Shown: positions 23,548 through 30,123 of the stretch, piece after piece
How the letters are laid out: each line of letters begins with the position of its first letter
Position numbering within the stretch: position 1 is the first letter of the stretch
Origin: UBA3775 sp964584255
GTDB lineage: Bacteria; Bacillota; Clostridia; Lachnospirales; Lachnospiraceae
Length of the DNA: 30,123 bases
Direction of reading: 5' to 3'
NCBI GenBank assembly: GCA_964584255.1
Contig: CAZOZM010000019.1
Location: 1 to 30,123, forward strand
Translations under genes and position numbers: made by a program
The notes under the pieces: model-generated
Seen by the model: the letters and a program-made list of their open reading frames with translations, nothing else
Databases searched by the model: none
What the model was told of the DNA's origin: nothing

Positions 23548-24360
23548 TTAAATGTCCAATTCTTCTGCATTGAACACAGGTCCTTCTTTACACACTCTCT
23601 TGTTGTTCACTTTGCTGTGTTCATCCTTTTCTTTTGTTTTACATACACAGGCAAGACATGCTCCTATACCGCATGCCATTTTTTCCTCAAGAGACACATA
23701 ACATTCAATGCCTTTTTCTTTTGCATATGCACATACTCCTTTAAGCATCGGCATGGGTCCGCATGCACATATCACATCAGCTTCAACTCCATAATGTTTC
23801 ATTGCATCGATAACATTACCTTTTATTCCGATTTCCCCGTTGTCAGACGAATAGAAAACTTCACAAGTATTCTCAAATTCTTCCGTAAGGAAAGTATTCT
23901 TGTCCCTATAACCCAGAACAGCCTTAACTTCCGCCTTCGGGTATGTTCTTTTTATTTCCTTTGCAAGTCCAAGCATTGGCGGAATACCAATCCCTCCGCC
24001 CATGACACATATCTTCTTATTTTCTGAGTTTTCAAAGATTTTTTTCAAATCATATCCGTTTCCAAGAGGTGCAAGAACCGAAACTTCATCTCCTTCCTTA
24101 AGAAGAGAAAACTGTTTTGTTCCGGTATTTTCACCTGTTACTCTATATACCAGTCTGAGCATTCCCTCTTTTCTGTTTATATCACATATACTTATGGGAC
24201 GTGGTAAAAGTTTTGAAGGATCATTTGTATATAATGATACAAACTGTCCTGCCTTTGCACCCTCAACTGCCTCATCAACCCTTATCCACATGCTGTATAT
24301 TCCGTCAATCAGACATTTCTGATTAACCACAGCAACTTTTTTCTTTGCCCTATCCTGCAT
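23548..24360 (-). CDS. pyrK: Dihydroorotate dehydrogenase electron-transfer subunit
   Basis: This 270-residue flavin and iron-sulfur protein passes electrons from PyrD to NAD+. RPISICD (residues 54-60) is the FAD-binding motif, GGGIGIPP the NAD-binding one, and Cys230, Cys235, Cys238 and Cys257 fit the 2Fe-2S pattern of PyrK. An ATG at 24366 is directly abutted by GGAGG, whereas the ATG at 24360 has six bases of spacing, so I chose 24360. It is the first gene of the pyr cluster and has its own promoter at 24398-24426. It is divergent from the large activase-like gene. Confidence 0.96.
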   Translation of the reverse strand: MQDRAKKKVAVVNQKCLIDGIYSMWIRVDEAVEGAKAGQFVSLYTNDPSKLLPRPISICDINRKEGMLRLVYRVTGENTGTKQFSLLKEGDEVSVLAPLGNGYDLKKIFENSENKKICVMGGGIGIPPMLGLAKEIKRTYPKAEVKAVLGYRDKNTFLTEEFENTCEVFYSSDNGEIGIKGNVIDAMKHYGVEADVICACGPMPMLKGVCAYAKEKGIECYVSLEEKMACGIGACLACVCKTKEKDEHSKVNNKRVCKEGPVFNAEELDI

Positions 24361-24397
24361 ATTCATCCTCCGGTAATAAGTTTGTATTTCCTGAATA

Positions 24398-24426
24398 AGT
24401 ATAAACCATACTCAGTTTAATTACAA
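24398..24426 (-). promoter_or_regulatory. Promoter of pyrK
   Basis: On the minus strand TTGTAA (24421-24426) and TATACT (24398-24403) are spaced by 17 bp. The start near 24391 leaves a short leader of about 30 bases, so there is little room for attenuation. Confidence 0.6.
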
Positions 24427-24479
24427 CATTCACAAAACCATATTTTTTCAGACTTTCTACTTATTTAATATATAAGTCA

Positions 24480-24508
24480 TTGAAACATATCGTTTTTTGT
24501 CGTATAAT
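24480..24508 (+). promoter_or_regulatory. Promoter of the large activase-dehydratase gene
   Basis: TTGAAA (24480-24485) and a consensus TATAAT (24503-24508) are spaced by 17 bp. The expected start near 24515 gives a 27-base leader with AGGAGG at 24528-24533. It lies back to back with the pyrK promoter. Confidence 0.75.
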
Positions 24509-24541
24509 TCTACTAATTGTGTTTTTTAGGAGGTTGATTTT

Positions 24542-27500
24542 TTGAAAAATAAACTGTTTCTTGGAATAGACATTGGATCCACAACAGTAAAAGTTGCGAT
24601 CATAGATGAGGAAAAAAACATTCTTTTTTCCGATTACGAAAGGCATTTTGCCAACATACAGGCCACATTAGGTAATCTTATCACAAAAGCCATTGGTGTG
24701 ATCGGTGATATGGAAGTATCTGCGGTTATTACCGGTTCCGGTGGTCTTACAATTGCAAAACATCTCAATGTACCGTTTACTCAGGAAGTTGTAGCGGTTT
24801 CCACGGCTCTTACATATTATGCACCTCAGACAGATGTTGCGATTGAACTCGGTGGCGAGGATGCCAAAATAATATACTTCACAAATGGTATTGACCAGCG
24901 TATGAATGGAATTTGTGCCGGCGGTACCGGTTCCTTCATTGACCAGATGGCAAGTCTGCTCAAAACAGATGCCGCAGGTCTTAACGAGTATGCAAAATCC
25001 TACCAGGCTATCTATCCGATTGCTGCAAGATGTGGTGTTTTTGCAAAAACAGACATCCAGCCATTAATTAACGAAGGAGCTACCAAGCCTGACCTTTCCG
25101 CATCAATTTTTCAGGCTGTTGTAAACCAGACAATAAGCGGTCTCGCCTGTGGAAAGCCAATCAGAGGACATGTAGCATTTCTTGGAGGTCCTCTTCACTT
25201 CCTTACGGAATTAAAGAATACTTTTATCAGGACCTTAAAACTCGATGATGAACATATCATTGATCCGGATAATTCACACCTTTTTGCAGCAATAGGTTCA
25301 GCAATGACAAGCACCGGCGAAAGTACCTTTAAGCTTTCAAAAATGCAGGAACAGCTCAACAAAGGTATTCATATGGAGTTTGAGGTAAATCGTCTTGATC
25401 CACTCTTCAAAAATGAGCAGGAATATAACGAATTTACAGAAAGACACAGCCGTCATACAGTAAAAAAAGGTTCCCTCGAAGACTACGAAGGTGACTGTTT
25501 CCTTGGCATTGATGCCGGCTCAACAACTACAAAACTTGCACTTGTAGGTGAAGACGGAACTCTCCTGTATTCGTTTTATTCAAACAACAATGGAAGTCTT
25601 TTAAAAACCACAATCAAGGCAATTAAAGATATTTACTCCAAGCTTCCTGAAAGTGCAAGAATCGTCCGTTCCTGTTCAACAGGATATGGCGAGGCTCTTG
25701 TAAAATCAGCTCTTCTTCTTGACGAGGGTGAAGTTGAAACAGTAGCTCACTACTACGCTGCCGCTTTTTTCGATCCTACAGTGGACTGTATCCTTGATAT
25801 CGGCGGCCAGGATATGAAATGTATAAAAATAAAGAATGGTACCGTTGACAGTGTGCAGCTTAATGAAGCATGTTCCTCAGGATGCGGTTCTTTCATTGAA
25901 ACATTTGCCAAGAGTCTTGATTTTGAAGTTGCCGACTTTGCAAAAATAGCACTTTTTGCAAAAAATCCGATTGATCTCGGTACTCGCTGTACCGTTTTCA
26001 TGAATTCAAAGGTAAAGCAGGCTCAAAAAGAAGGTGCTACTGTTGCCGATATTTCATCAGGTCTTGCATACTCAGTAATAAAAAACGCTCTTTACAAAGT
26101 AATTAAAGTTGCTGATGCATCTGAACTCGGAAACAATATTGTTGTTCAGGGCGGTACTTTCTATAACGATGCCGTATTAAGAAGTTTCGAAAAAATTGCC
26201 GGATGCGAAGCTGTAAGACCGGATATTGCCGGAATAATGGGTGCTTTCGGTGCCGCTCTTATTGCGCGCGCCCATTATGAACGTCAGGAAACGACCATGC
26301 TTCCTATCGATGACATTCGCGAATTAAAATTCGAGACATCAATGAACAGATGTAAAGGCTGTACCAATGCCTGTCTTCTGACCATAAACAAGTTCTCCGG
26401 TGGAAGACAGTTTGTGTCAGGTAACCGATGCGAAAGAGGACTTGGTCTTGAAAAGAACAAGGAAAACATTCCAAACCTTTTCGAATATAAACTTAAAAGA
26501 ACATTCAGCTACTACAAACCGCTTAAAGAAACCGAAAGTTCAAGAGGTAAAATTGGTATTCCACGTGTACTCAACATGTATGAGAACTATCCTTTCTGGT
26601 ATACATTCTTCACGGAATTAGGTTATCAGGTTGTACTTTCTCCCGTAAGCAATCGTAAGATTTACGAACTTGGAATCGAATCAATTCCAAGTGAATCAGA
26701 ATGCTATCCGGCAAAACTTGTTCATGGACATGTATCCTGGCTCATCAAACATGACGTACCATATATCTTCTATCCTTGTATTCCATACGAGCACAAGGAA
26801 GATAAGGGTGCAGGAAACCACTACAATTGCCCGATTGTTACGTCCTACGGCGAAAACATAAAGAACAACGTTGATGAACTTAAATCAAAGGACATAACAT
26901 TTGAGAATCCGTTTCTCTCTTTTGAAAGCTGTGAAATAATCACACAGTGCCTCGTAAAACATTTTACCAAGAAGGGCATTGACAAAGAAGAAATCATTAC
27001 AGCTGCCAAAGATGCCTGGAATGAAATGATAAAATTTAAGGATGATATACGAAAGAAAGGCGAGGAAGTATTAAACTATCTTTCAGAAACCGGACGAACC
27101 GGAATTGTTCTTGCCGGACGTCCATACCACATTGATCCTGAAATTCATCACGGAATACCTGATATGATTACTTCTTATGGTGTTGCCGTACTTACTGAGG
27201 ACAGTATATCGCATCTTGGCAATGTTGACCGACCAATGATTGTTGTGGACCAGTGGATGTATCACACAAGACTTTATAATGCTGCCAGCTTTGTGAGAAC
27301 ACGTGACGATCTCGAACTTATCCAGCTCAATTCCTTCGGCTGTGGACTTGATGCTGTAACAACAGACGGTGTTGCCGATATACTTAATGCATCCGGCAAA
27401 ATATACACCTGTCTTAAAATTGATGAGGTTAACTCTCTTGGTGCTGCAAGAATCCGTGTACGTTCTCTTCTCTCAGCAATAAAAGACAGAAGAAACAACG

Positions 27501-28780
27501 GCATTAAACCTGAAATCCATTCTGCTGCTCATCATCGTGTAATATACACTAAGGAAATGAATGATGCCGGATATACACTTCTTGCTCCTCAGATGTCTCC
27601 TATACATTTCAACATACTCCAGCCTGCTCTCCGTTCATGTGGATATAATGCCGTAATTCTTGACAATGACGGCAGAAGCTCGGTTGATGTTGGTCTTAAA
27701 TACGTAAATAATGATGCCTGCTATCCTTCTCTTTGTGTAGTCGGACAGATTATGGAGGCACTGCTTTCGGGTAAATATGATTTAAACAAAACCGCAATTC
27801 TTATGACCCAAACCGGTGGTGGCTGTCGTGCTACCAACTACATCGGATTCATAAGGCGTGCCCTCAAGAAAGCAAATATGGAACAGATTCCTGTTGTTTC
27901 AGTAAATGCTGCCGGCTTAGAGTCTAATCCGGGACTGACATACAGCTACAACATGATTAAGAAACTGCTCCAGGCTCTGATTTACGGAGACGTTCTCATG
28001 AGATGTCTCTACAGAGTAAGACCATATGAGTTAACAAAGGGTTCAGCTAATGAACTTTACAACAAATGGAATGACAAACTCTGCAAGGATATCACTCATG
28101 GTTCATGGAATCTCTTTAAGAAGAACATCAAGAGTATCATTCATGATTTCGATACCTTCCCTATTGATGAAAATCTCAGAAAGCCACGAGTTGGTGTTGT
28201 TGGTGAGATTCTCGTTAAGTATGCTCCTGCAGCCAACAATCACCTTGTTGATCTGCTTGAAGCAGAAGGAGCCGAAGCCGTTGTTCCGGACCTTATAGAC
28301 TTCTTCCTCTACACTTGCTACGATGCAAAATACAAAGCCGATAATCTTGGCAAGAGTAAAAAAGAGGGCAATATCAACATGCTTGCAATTAAATTAATTG
28401 AGTTCTGTCGAAGAACTGCAAATAAGGAATTAAAAGCAAGTAAACGATTTGATGGAATGGCAGACATAGAAGATCTTGCAGAAGCAGCCACTCCTATAGT
28501 AAGCGTTGGAAACATGACCGGTGAAGGTTGGTTCCTTACAGGTGAAATGCTTGAATTAATCCATAACGGTGCTCCAAACATCGTTTGTATTCAGCCTTTC
28601 GGATGCCTTCCTAATCATATAGTTGGTAAGGGTGTTATCAAAGAACTCAGACTCAGACATCCTGAATCCAATATTGTTGCCATAGACTACGATCCGGGAG
28701 CCAGCGAAGTAAATCAGCTCAACAGAATTAAGCTTATGCTGTCAACGGCAAATAAAAACCTTAACAATCAAAACAACTGA
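24542..28780 (+). CDS. Fused 2-hydroxyacyl-CoA dehydratase activase and dehydratase-like protein (1412 residues)
   Basis: This protein fuses four parts. Two ASKHA ATPase activase modules come first. Module one has GIDIGSTTVK (8-17), ELGGEDAK (102-109), Cys125 and Cys164. Module two has GIDAGSTTTK (322-331), DIGGQDMK (419-426), Cys444 and Cys483. These cysteines match the pair that holds a 4Fe-4S cluster between two HgdC/BcrA-type subunits. A cysteine knot follows (Cys604, 607, 611 and 630). Two dehydratase-like regions then contain CYPAKLVHGH (721-730) and CYPSLC (1060-1065), resembling DUF2229 and HgdD. The family is widespread in anaerobes but its substrate is unknown. It may couple ATP use to a very low-potential electron transfer. 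The start is TTG with AGGAGG eight bases before it. It is monocistronic. Confidence 0.88.
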   Translation: MKNKLFLGIDIGSTTVKVAIIDEEKNILFSDYERHFANIQATLGNLITKAIGVIGDMEVSAVITGSGGLTIAKHLNVPFTQEVVAVSTALTYYAPQTDVAIELGGEDAKIIYFTNGIDQRMNGICAGGTGSFIDQMASLLKTDAAGLNEYAKSYQAIYPIAARCGVFAKTDIQPLINEGATKPDLSASIFQAVVNQTISGLACGKPIRGHVAFLGGPLHFLTELKNTFIRTLKLDDEHIIDPDNSHLFAAIGSAMTSTGESTFKLSKMQEQLNKGIHMEFEVNRLDPLFKNEQEYNEFTERHSRHTVKKGSLEDYEGDCFLGIDAGSTTTKLALVGEDGTLLYSFYSNNNGSLLKTTIKAIKDIYSKLPESARIVRSCSTGYGEALVKSALLLDEGEVETVAHYYAAAFFDPTVDCILDIGGQDMKCIKIKNGTVDSVQLNEACSSGCGSFIETFAKSLDFEVADFAKIALFAKNPIDLGTRCTVFMNSKVKQAQKEGATVADISSGLAYSVIKNALYKVIKVADASELGNNIVVQGGTFYNDAVLRSFEKIAGCEAVRPDIAGIMGAFGAALIARAHYERQETTMLPIDDIRELKFETSMNRCKGCTNACLLTINKFSGGRQFVSGNRCERGLGLEKNKENIPNLFEYKLKRTFSYYKPLKETESSRGKIGIPRVLNMYENYPFWYTFFTELGYQVVLSPVSNRKIYELGIESIPSESECYPAKLVHGHVSWLIKHDVPYIFYPCIPYEHKEDKGAGNHYNCPIVTSYGENIKNNVDELKSKDITFENPFLSFESCEIITQCLVKHFTKKGIDKEEIITAAKDAWNEMIKFKDDIRKKGEEVLNYLSETGRTGIVLAGRPYHIDPEIHHGIPDMITSYGVAVLTEDSISHLGNVDRPMIVVDQWMYHTRLYNAASFVRTRDDLELIQLNSFGCGLDAVTTDGVADILNASGKIYTCLKIDEVNSLGAARIRVRSLLSAIKDRRNNGIKPEIHSAAHHRVIYTKEMNDAGYTLLAPQMSPIHFNILQPALRSCGYNAVILDNDGRSSVDVGLKYVNNDACYPSLCVVGQIMEALLSGKYDLNKTAILMTQTGGGCRATNYIGFIRRALKKANMEQIPVVSVNAAGLESNPGLTYSYNMIKKLLQALIYGDVLMRCLYRVRPYELTKGSANELYNKWNDKLCKDITHGSWNLFKKNIKSIIHDFDTFPIDENLRKPRVGVVGEILVKYAPAANNHLVDLLEAEGAEAVVPDLIDFFLYTCYDAKYKADNLGKSKKEGNINMLAIKLIEFCRRTANKELKASKRFDGMADIEDLAEAATPIVSVGNMTGEGWFLTGEMLELIHNGAPNIVCIQPFGCLPNHIVGKGVIKELRLRHPESNIVAIDYDPGASEVNQLNRIKLMLSTANKNLNNQNN

Positions 28781-28797
28781 TTTGAATAATAATCACC

Positions 28798-28837
28798 ACC
28801 CTCGGCTCATGTATAAATTCCATACTCTGCCGAGGGT
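28798..28837 (+). other. Hairpin after the large gene
   Basis: ACCCTCGGC (28798-28806) and GCCGAGGGT (28829-28837) form a perfect 9-bp stem with a 22-base loop. It is followed by A rather than T on the plus strand, so it is not a classic terminator. It may protect the 3' end of the activase mRNA. Confidence 0.45.
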
Positions 28838-28842
28838 AAAAA

Positions 28843-28891
28843 AAGCTGTTCATATATCTTTCCTTCACAAAGGAAGATACCTGAACAGCTT
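28843..28891. terminator. Bidirectional terminator between the activase and Xre genes
   Basis: AAGCTGTTCA (28843-28852) pairs with TGAACAGCTT (28882-28891), and the stem continues with few mismatches to a CACA-like loop. On the minus strand seven T follow, ending the Xre gene. On the plus strand TCTTTTATTTCTTT follows, ending the activase gene. Confidence 0.85.
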
Positions 28892-28894
28892 CTT

Positions 28895-29131
28895 TTATTT
28901 CTTTAACCTTTTACTATATTCTTTCAATCTCATCATTCTTCCCTCTGAATCCTTTGCTTCGGAAACCATTTCAACCGAGATTCTAAGGAAATCAATCACA
29001 TAATCTGGCGGATTTGACTTGCCACTTTCCCAACTCTTAAGAGTATCAAGCGGAATACCGGTAAAATCAGCAAACTCCTTTTGCGTCATTTTACAGTCGC
29101 TTCTTATTTCTTTTACTGCCATATTTATCAT
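28895..29131 (-). CDS. Small Xre-family helix-turn-helix regulator
   Basis: This 78-residue protein is a lone Xre/Cro-type DNA-binding domain. The helix-turn-helix covers MTQKEFADFTGIPLDTLKSWESGK (helices two and three), followed by a PPDYVIDFLRI helix and a basic tail. Such single-domain proteins often regulate themselves or a neighbour, or are antitoxins, but no toxin gene lies beside it. A GTG at 29137 is directly after the GGAGG, whereas the ATG at 29131 has seven bases of spacing, so I chose the ATG. It has a perfect promoter overlapping an inverted repeat (29175-29205), which suggests self-repression. Confidence 0.88.
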   Translation of the reverse strand: MINMAVKEIRSDCKMTQKEFADFTGIPLDTLKSWESGKSNPPDYVIDFLRISVEMVSEAKDSEGRMMRLKEYSKRLKK

Positions 29132-29174
29132 TTTCACCCCTCCTTTTGGAAGTGTTAACCTGCGACTTTTTCTG

Positions 29175-29205
29175 ATTATATAGGTTGATTATTTAGTTGT
29201 CAACC
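29175..29205 (-). promoter_or_regulatory. Consensus promoter with an overlapping operator, Xre gene
   Basis: On the minus strand TTGACA (29198-29203) and TATAAT (29175-29180), both perfect, are spaced by the ideal 17 bp. The inverted repeat GGTTGA (29183-29188) / TCAACC (29200-29205), 11 bases apart, covers the -35 and spacer. This is the strongest promoter sequence in the window, and a repressor on the repeat would block it. Confidence 0.8.
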
Positions 29206-29213
29206 AAAATCTC

Positions 29214-30123
29214 TCATCTTTCTCTCCTAATCTTTAGAACAACAAGTACCATGGATACAAATGCAAGTACTGCAATTTTTATAAAATTGCAAATACCATC
29301 TCCCGTTTCTTTAACTGAATCAGGAACCTTTTCTGTTATTACCGGAGGGATTTTTTCCATTATTATCGGAGGATTTTTCTGTTTCACCCTAACCGTCTGA
29401 CCTTCATCCTCAAGGTCTGCATGAACAAATATGCTTACTCCGTTTAAATACATTTCCTCAAAGACAACCAGTTCTTTTCCTGCAAGCTCTGAGCTGTCAA
29501 ATGTAAATAATACTTCAACCGTGCCGTTTTTTTCTTCCGGTACAAATCTTACGCTTCTTTTTATTTCATTTCCGTCGGCATCTTTCAGGCTTTCTCCGCT
29601 TTCTTTATCCATCAGTGTTCCTTCAATGAGATATTCTTTTCCCGGAATAAGATTTTTATATGTCACTGTATCAATGATGCTTACTTCTTTTTGAGGTGCA
29701 ACCGTATGATCACCGCTTTCTTTTCCAAGGGCAGTTGTTTCTCCTTCCGGAAAATATCCGGTCTGATTTTCATCGCTGCTATCAGCATGATATACTTCAT
29801 TTCCGTCCGCATCTTTATAAATATCCCCTGTCAAAAGCATTCCGTCTGTCACTTTAATTGCTTCACTGCTTTCCCCTGCATAAAGATATTCATATATGAC
29901 AAATGTCTTTCCTGCCATATCACTTCCGTCAAAACAAAAACTCATTTCGAGACTTCCGCTTGATATTCCGTTCATTCCGGATTCTGTCGTAAACGTTTTA
30001 ACCGCTGTGATTACATTACCATCCTTGTCCGTAAGAACTTTCACAGTACCGTCAGAAGACTTCTCCATAAGTATTCCTTTTACAGTAAACACACTGTCTG
30101 AAGGAAGATTAAAGTATGAAACC
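29214..30123 (-). CDS. VaFE/T-Q-ester repeat surface protein, C-terminal part (runs off the right edge)
   Basis: The last 302 codons of a leftward gene are present and the frame is open to the edge, so the start lies outside. Two VaFE-type beta-sandwich repeats are visible. The last one runs from VSIIDTVTYKNL, with its likely ester Thr, to VVFEEMY and DEGQTV, with its likely ester Gln. The one before ends with VIYEYLY and DENQTGYF. Such repeats form Thr-Gln ester crosslinks and stiff stalks in Gram-positive adhesins. The end has a Pro-rich spacer, VKETG in place of LPxTG (visible residues 270-274), a membrane helix and RRER. This would be a wall-anchored pilus or adhesin subunit. No clear terminator follows. 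Confidence 0.85.
   Translation of the reverse strand, partial: VSYFNLPSDSVFTVKGILMEKSSDGTVKVLTDKDGNVITAVKTFTTESGMNGISSGSLEMSFCFDGSDMAGKTFVIYEYLYAGESSEAIKVTDGMLLTGDIYKDADGNEVYHADSSDENQTGYFPEGETTALGKESGDHTVAPQKEVSIIDTVTYKNLIPGKEYLIEGTLMDKESGESLKDADGNEIKRSVRFVPEEKNGTVEVLFTFDSSELAGKELVVFEEMYLNGVSIFVHADLEDEGQTVRVKQKNPPIIMEKIPPVITEKVPDSVKETGDGICNFIKIAVLAFVSMVLVVLKIRRER

Overview
The window looks like chromosome of a low-GC, anaerobic Gram-positive bacterium. A member of the Clostridia, probably Lachnospiraceae, is my best guess. The grounds are strong AGGAGG-type ribosome binding sites, occasional TTG starts, ferredoxin-dependent indolepyruvate oxidoreductase (IorAB), NAD-linked dihydroorotate dehydrogenase (PyrD with PyrK), an oxygen-labile type of 2-hydroxyacyl-CoA dehydratase activase, and a VaFE/T-Q-ester surface protein with a sortase-type tail. 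The species cannot be told from this sequence alone. I saw no rRNA, tRNA, CRISPR array, insertion sequence or phage gene.

Layout. 1-268: a leftward promoter and tandem ArgR-type boxes, serving a gene beyond the left edge. 269-850: maf, leftward. 1176-2408: argG, rightward, with an ArgR-type box that repeats 17 bases of the left-edge boxes exactly. 2468-5128: a calcium-type P-ATPase, leftward, sharing a perfectly palindromic terminator with argG. 5196-8651: a leftward four-gene unit made of a KdpD-like sensor kinase without the usual N-terminal half, its KdpE-like regulator, a Pit phosphate transporter and its DUF47 partner. 8945-9865: a membrane-anchored cell-wall amidase. 10158-15356: a leftward run of iorA, iorB, a PHP phosphoesterase, a HEAT-methyltransferase fusion and a phosphopantetheinyl transferase. 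15577-16962: argH, rightward, divergent from iorA with back-to-back promoters. 17196-20423: carB, rightward, with no carA beside it. 20610-24360: leftward pyrK, pyrD, pyrE and queA. 24542-28780: a rightward 1412-residue protein fusing two activase modules to two dehydratase-like modules. 28895-29131: a small Xre-type regulator. 29214 to the right edge: the 3' end of a surface adhesin-like gene.

How the genes fit together. argG, argH and carB feed arginine synthesis, and carB also feeds pyrimidines, which pyrK, pyrD and pyrE continue from dihydroorotate to orotidylate. The kinase-regulator-Pit-DUF47 unit suggests a dedicated phosphate uptake circuit. IorAB oxidises aromatic 2-oxoacids with ferredoxin, consistent with an amino-acid-fermenting anaerobe. 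The points most worth pursuing are the 1412-residue activase-dehydratase fusion, two TACA-NN-TGTA (BlaI/CopY-type) dyads 31 bp apart inside the pyrK-pyrD gap, the duplicated ArgR-type element, and a 34-codon reading frame in the leader of the sensor kinase.
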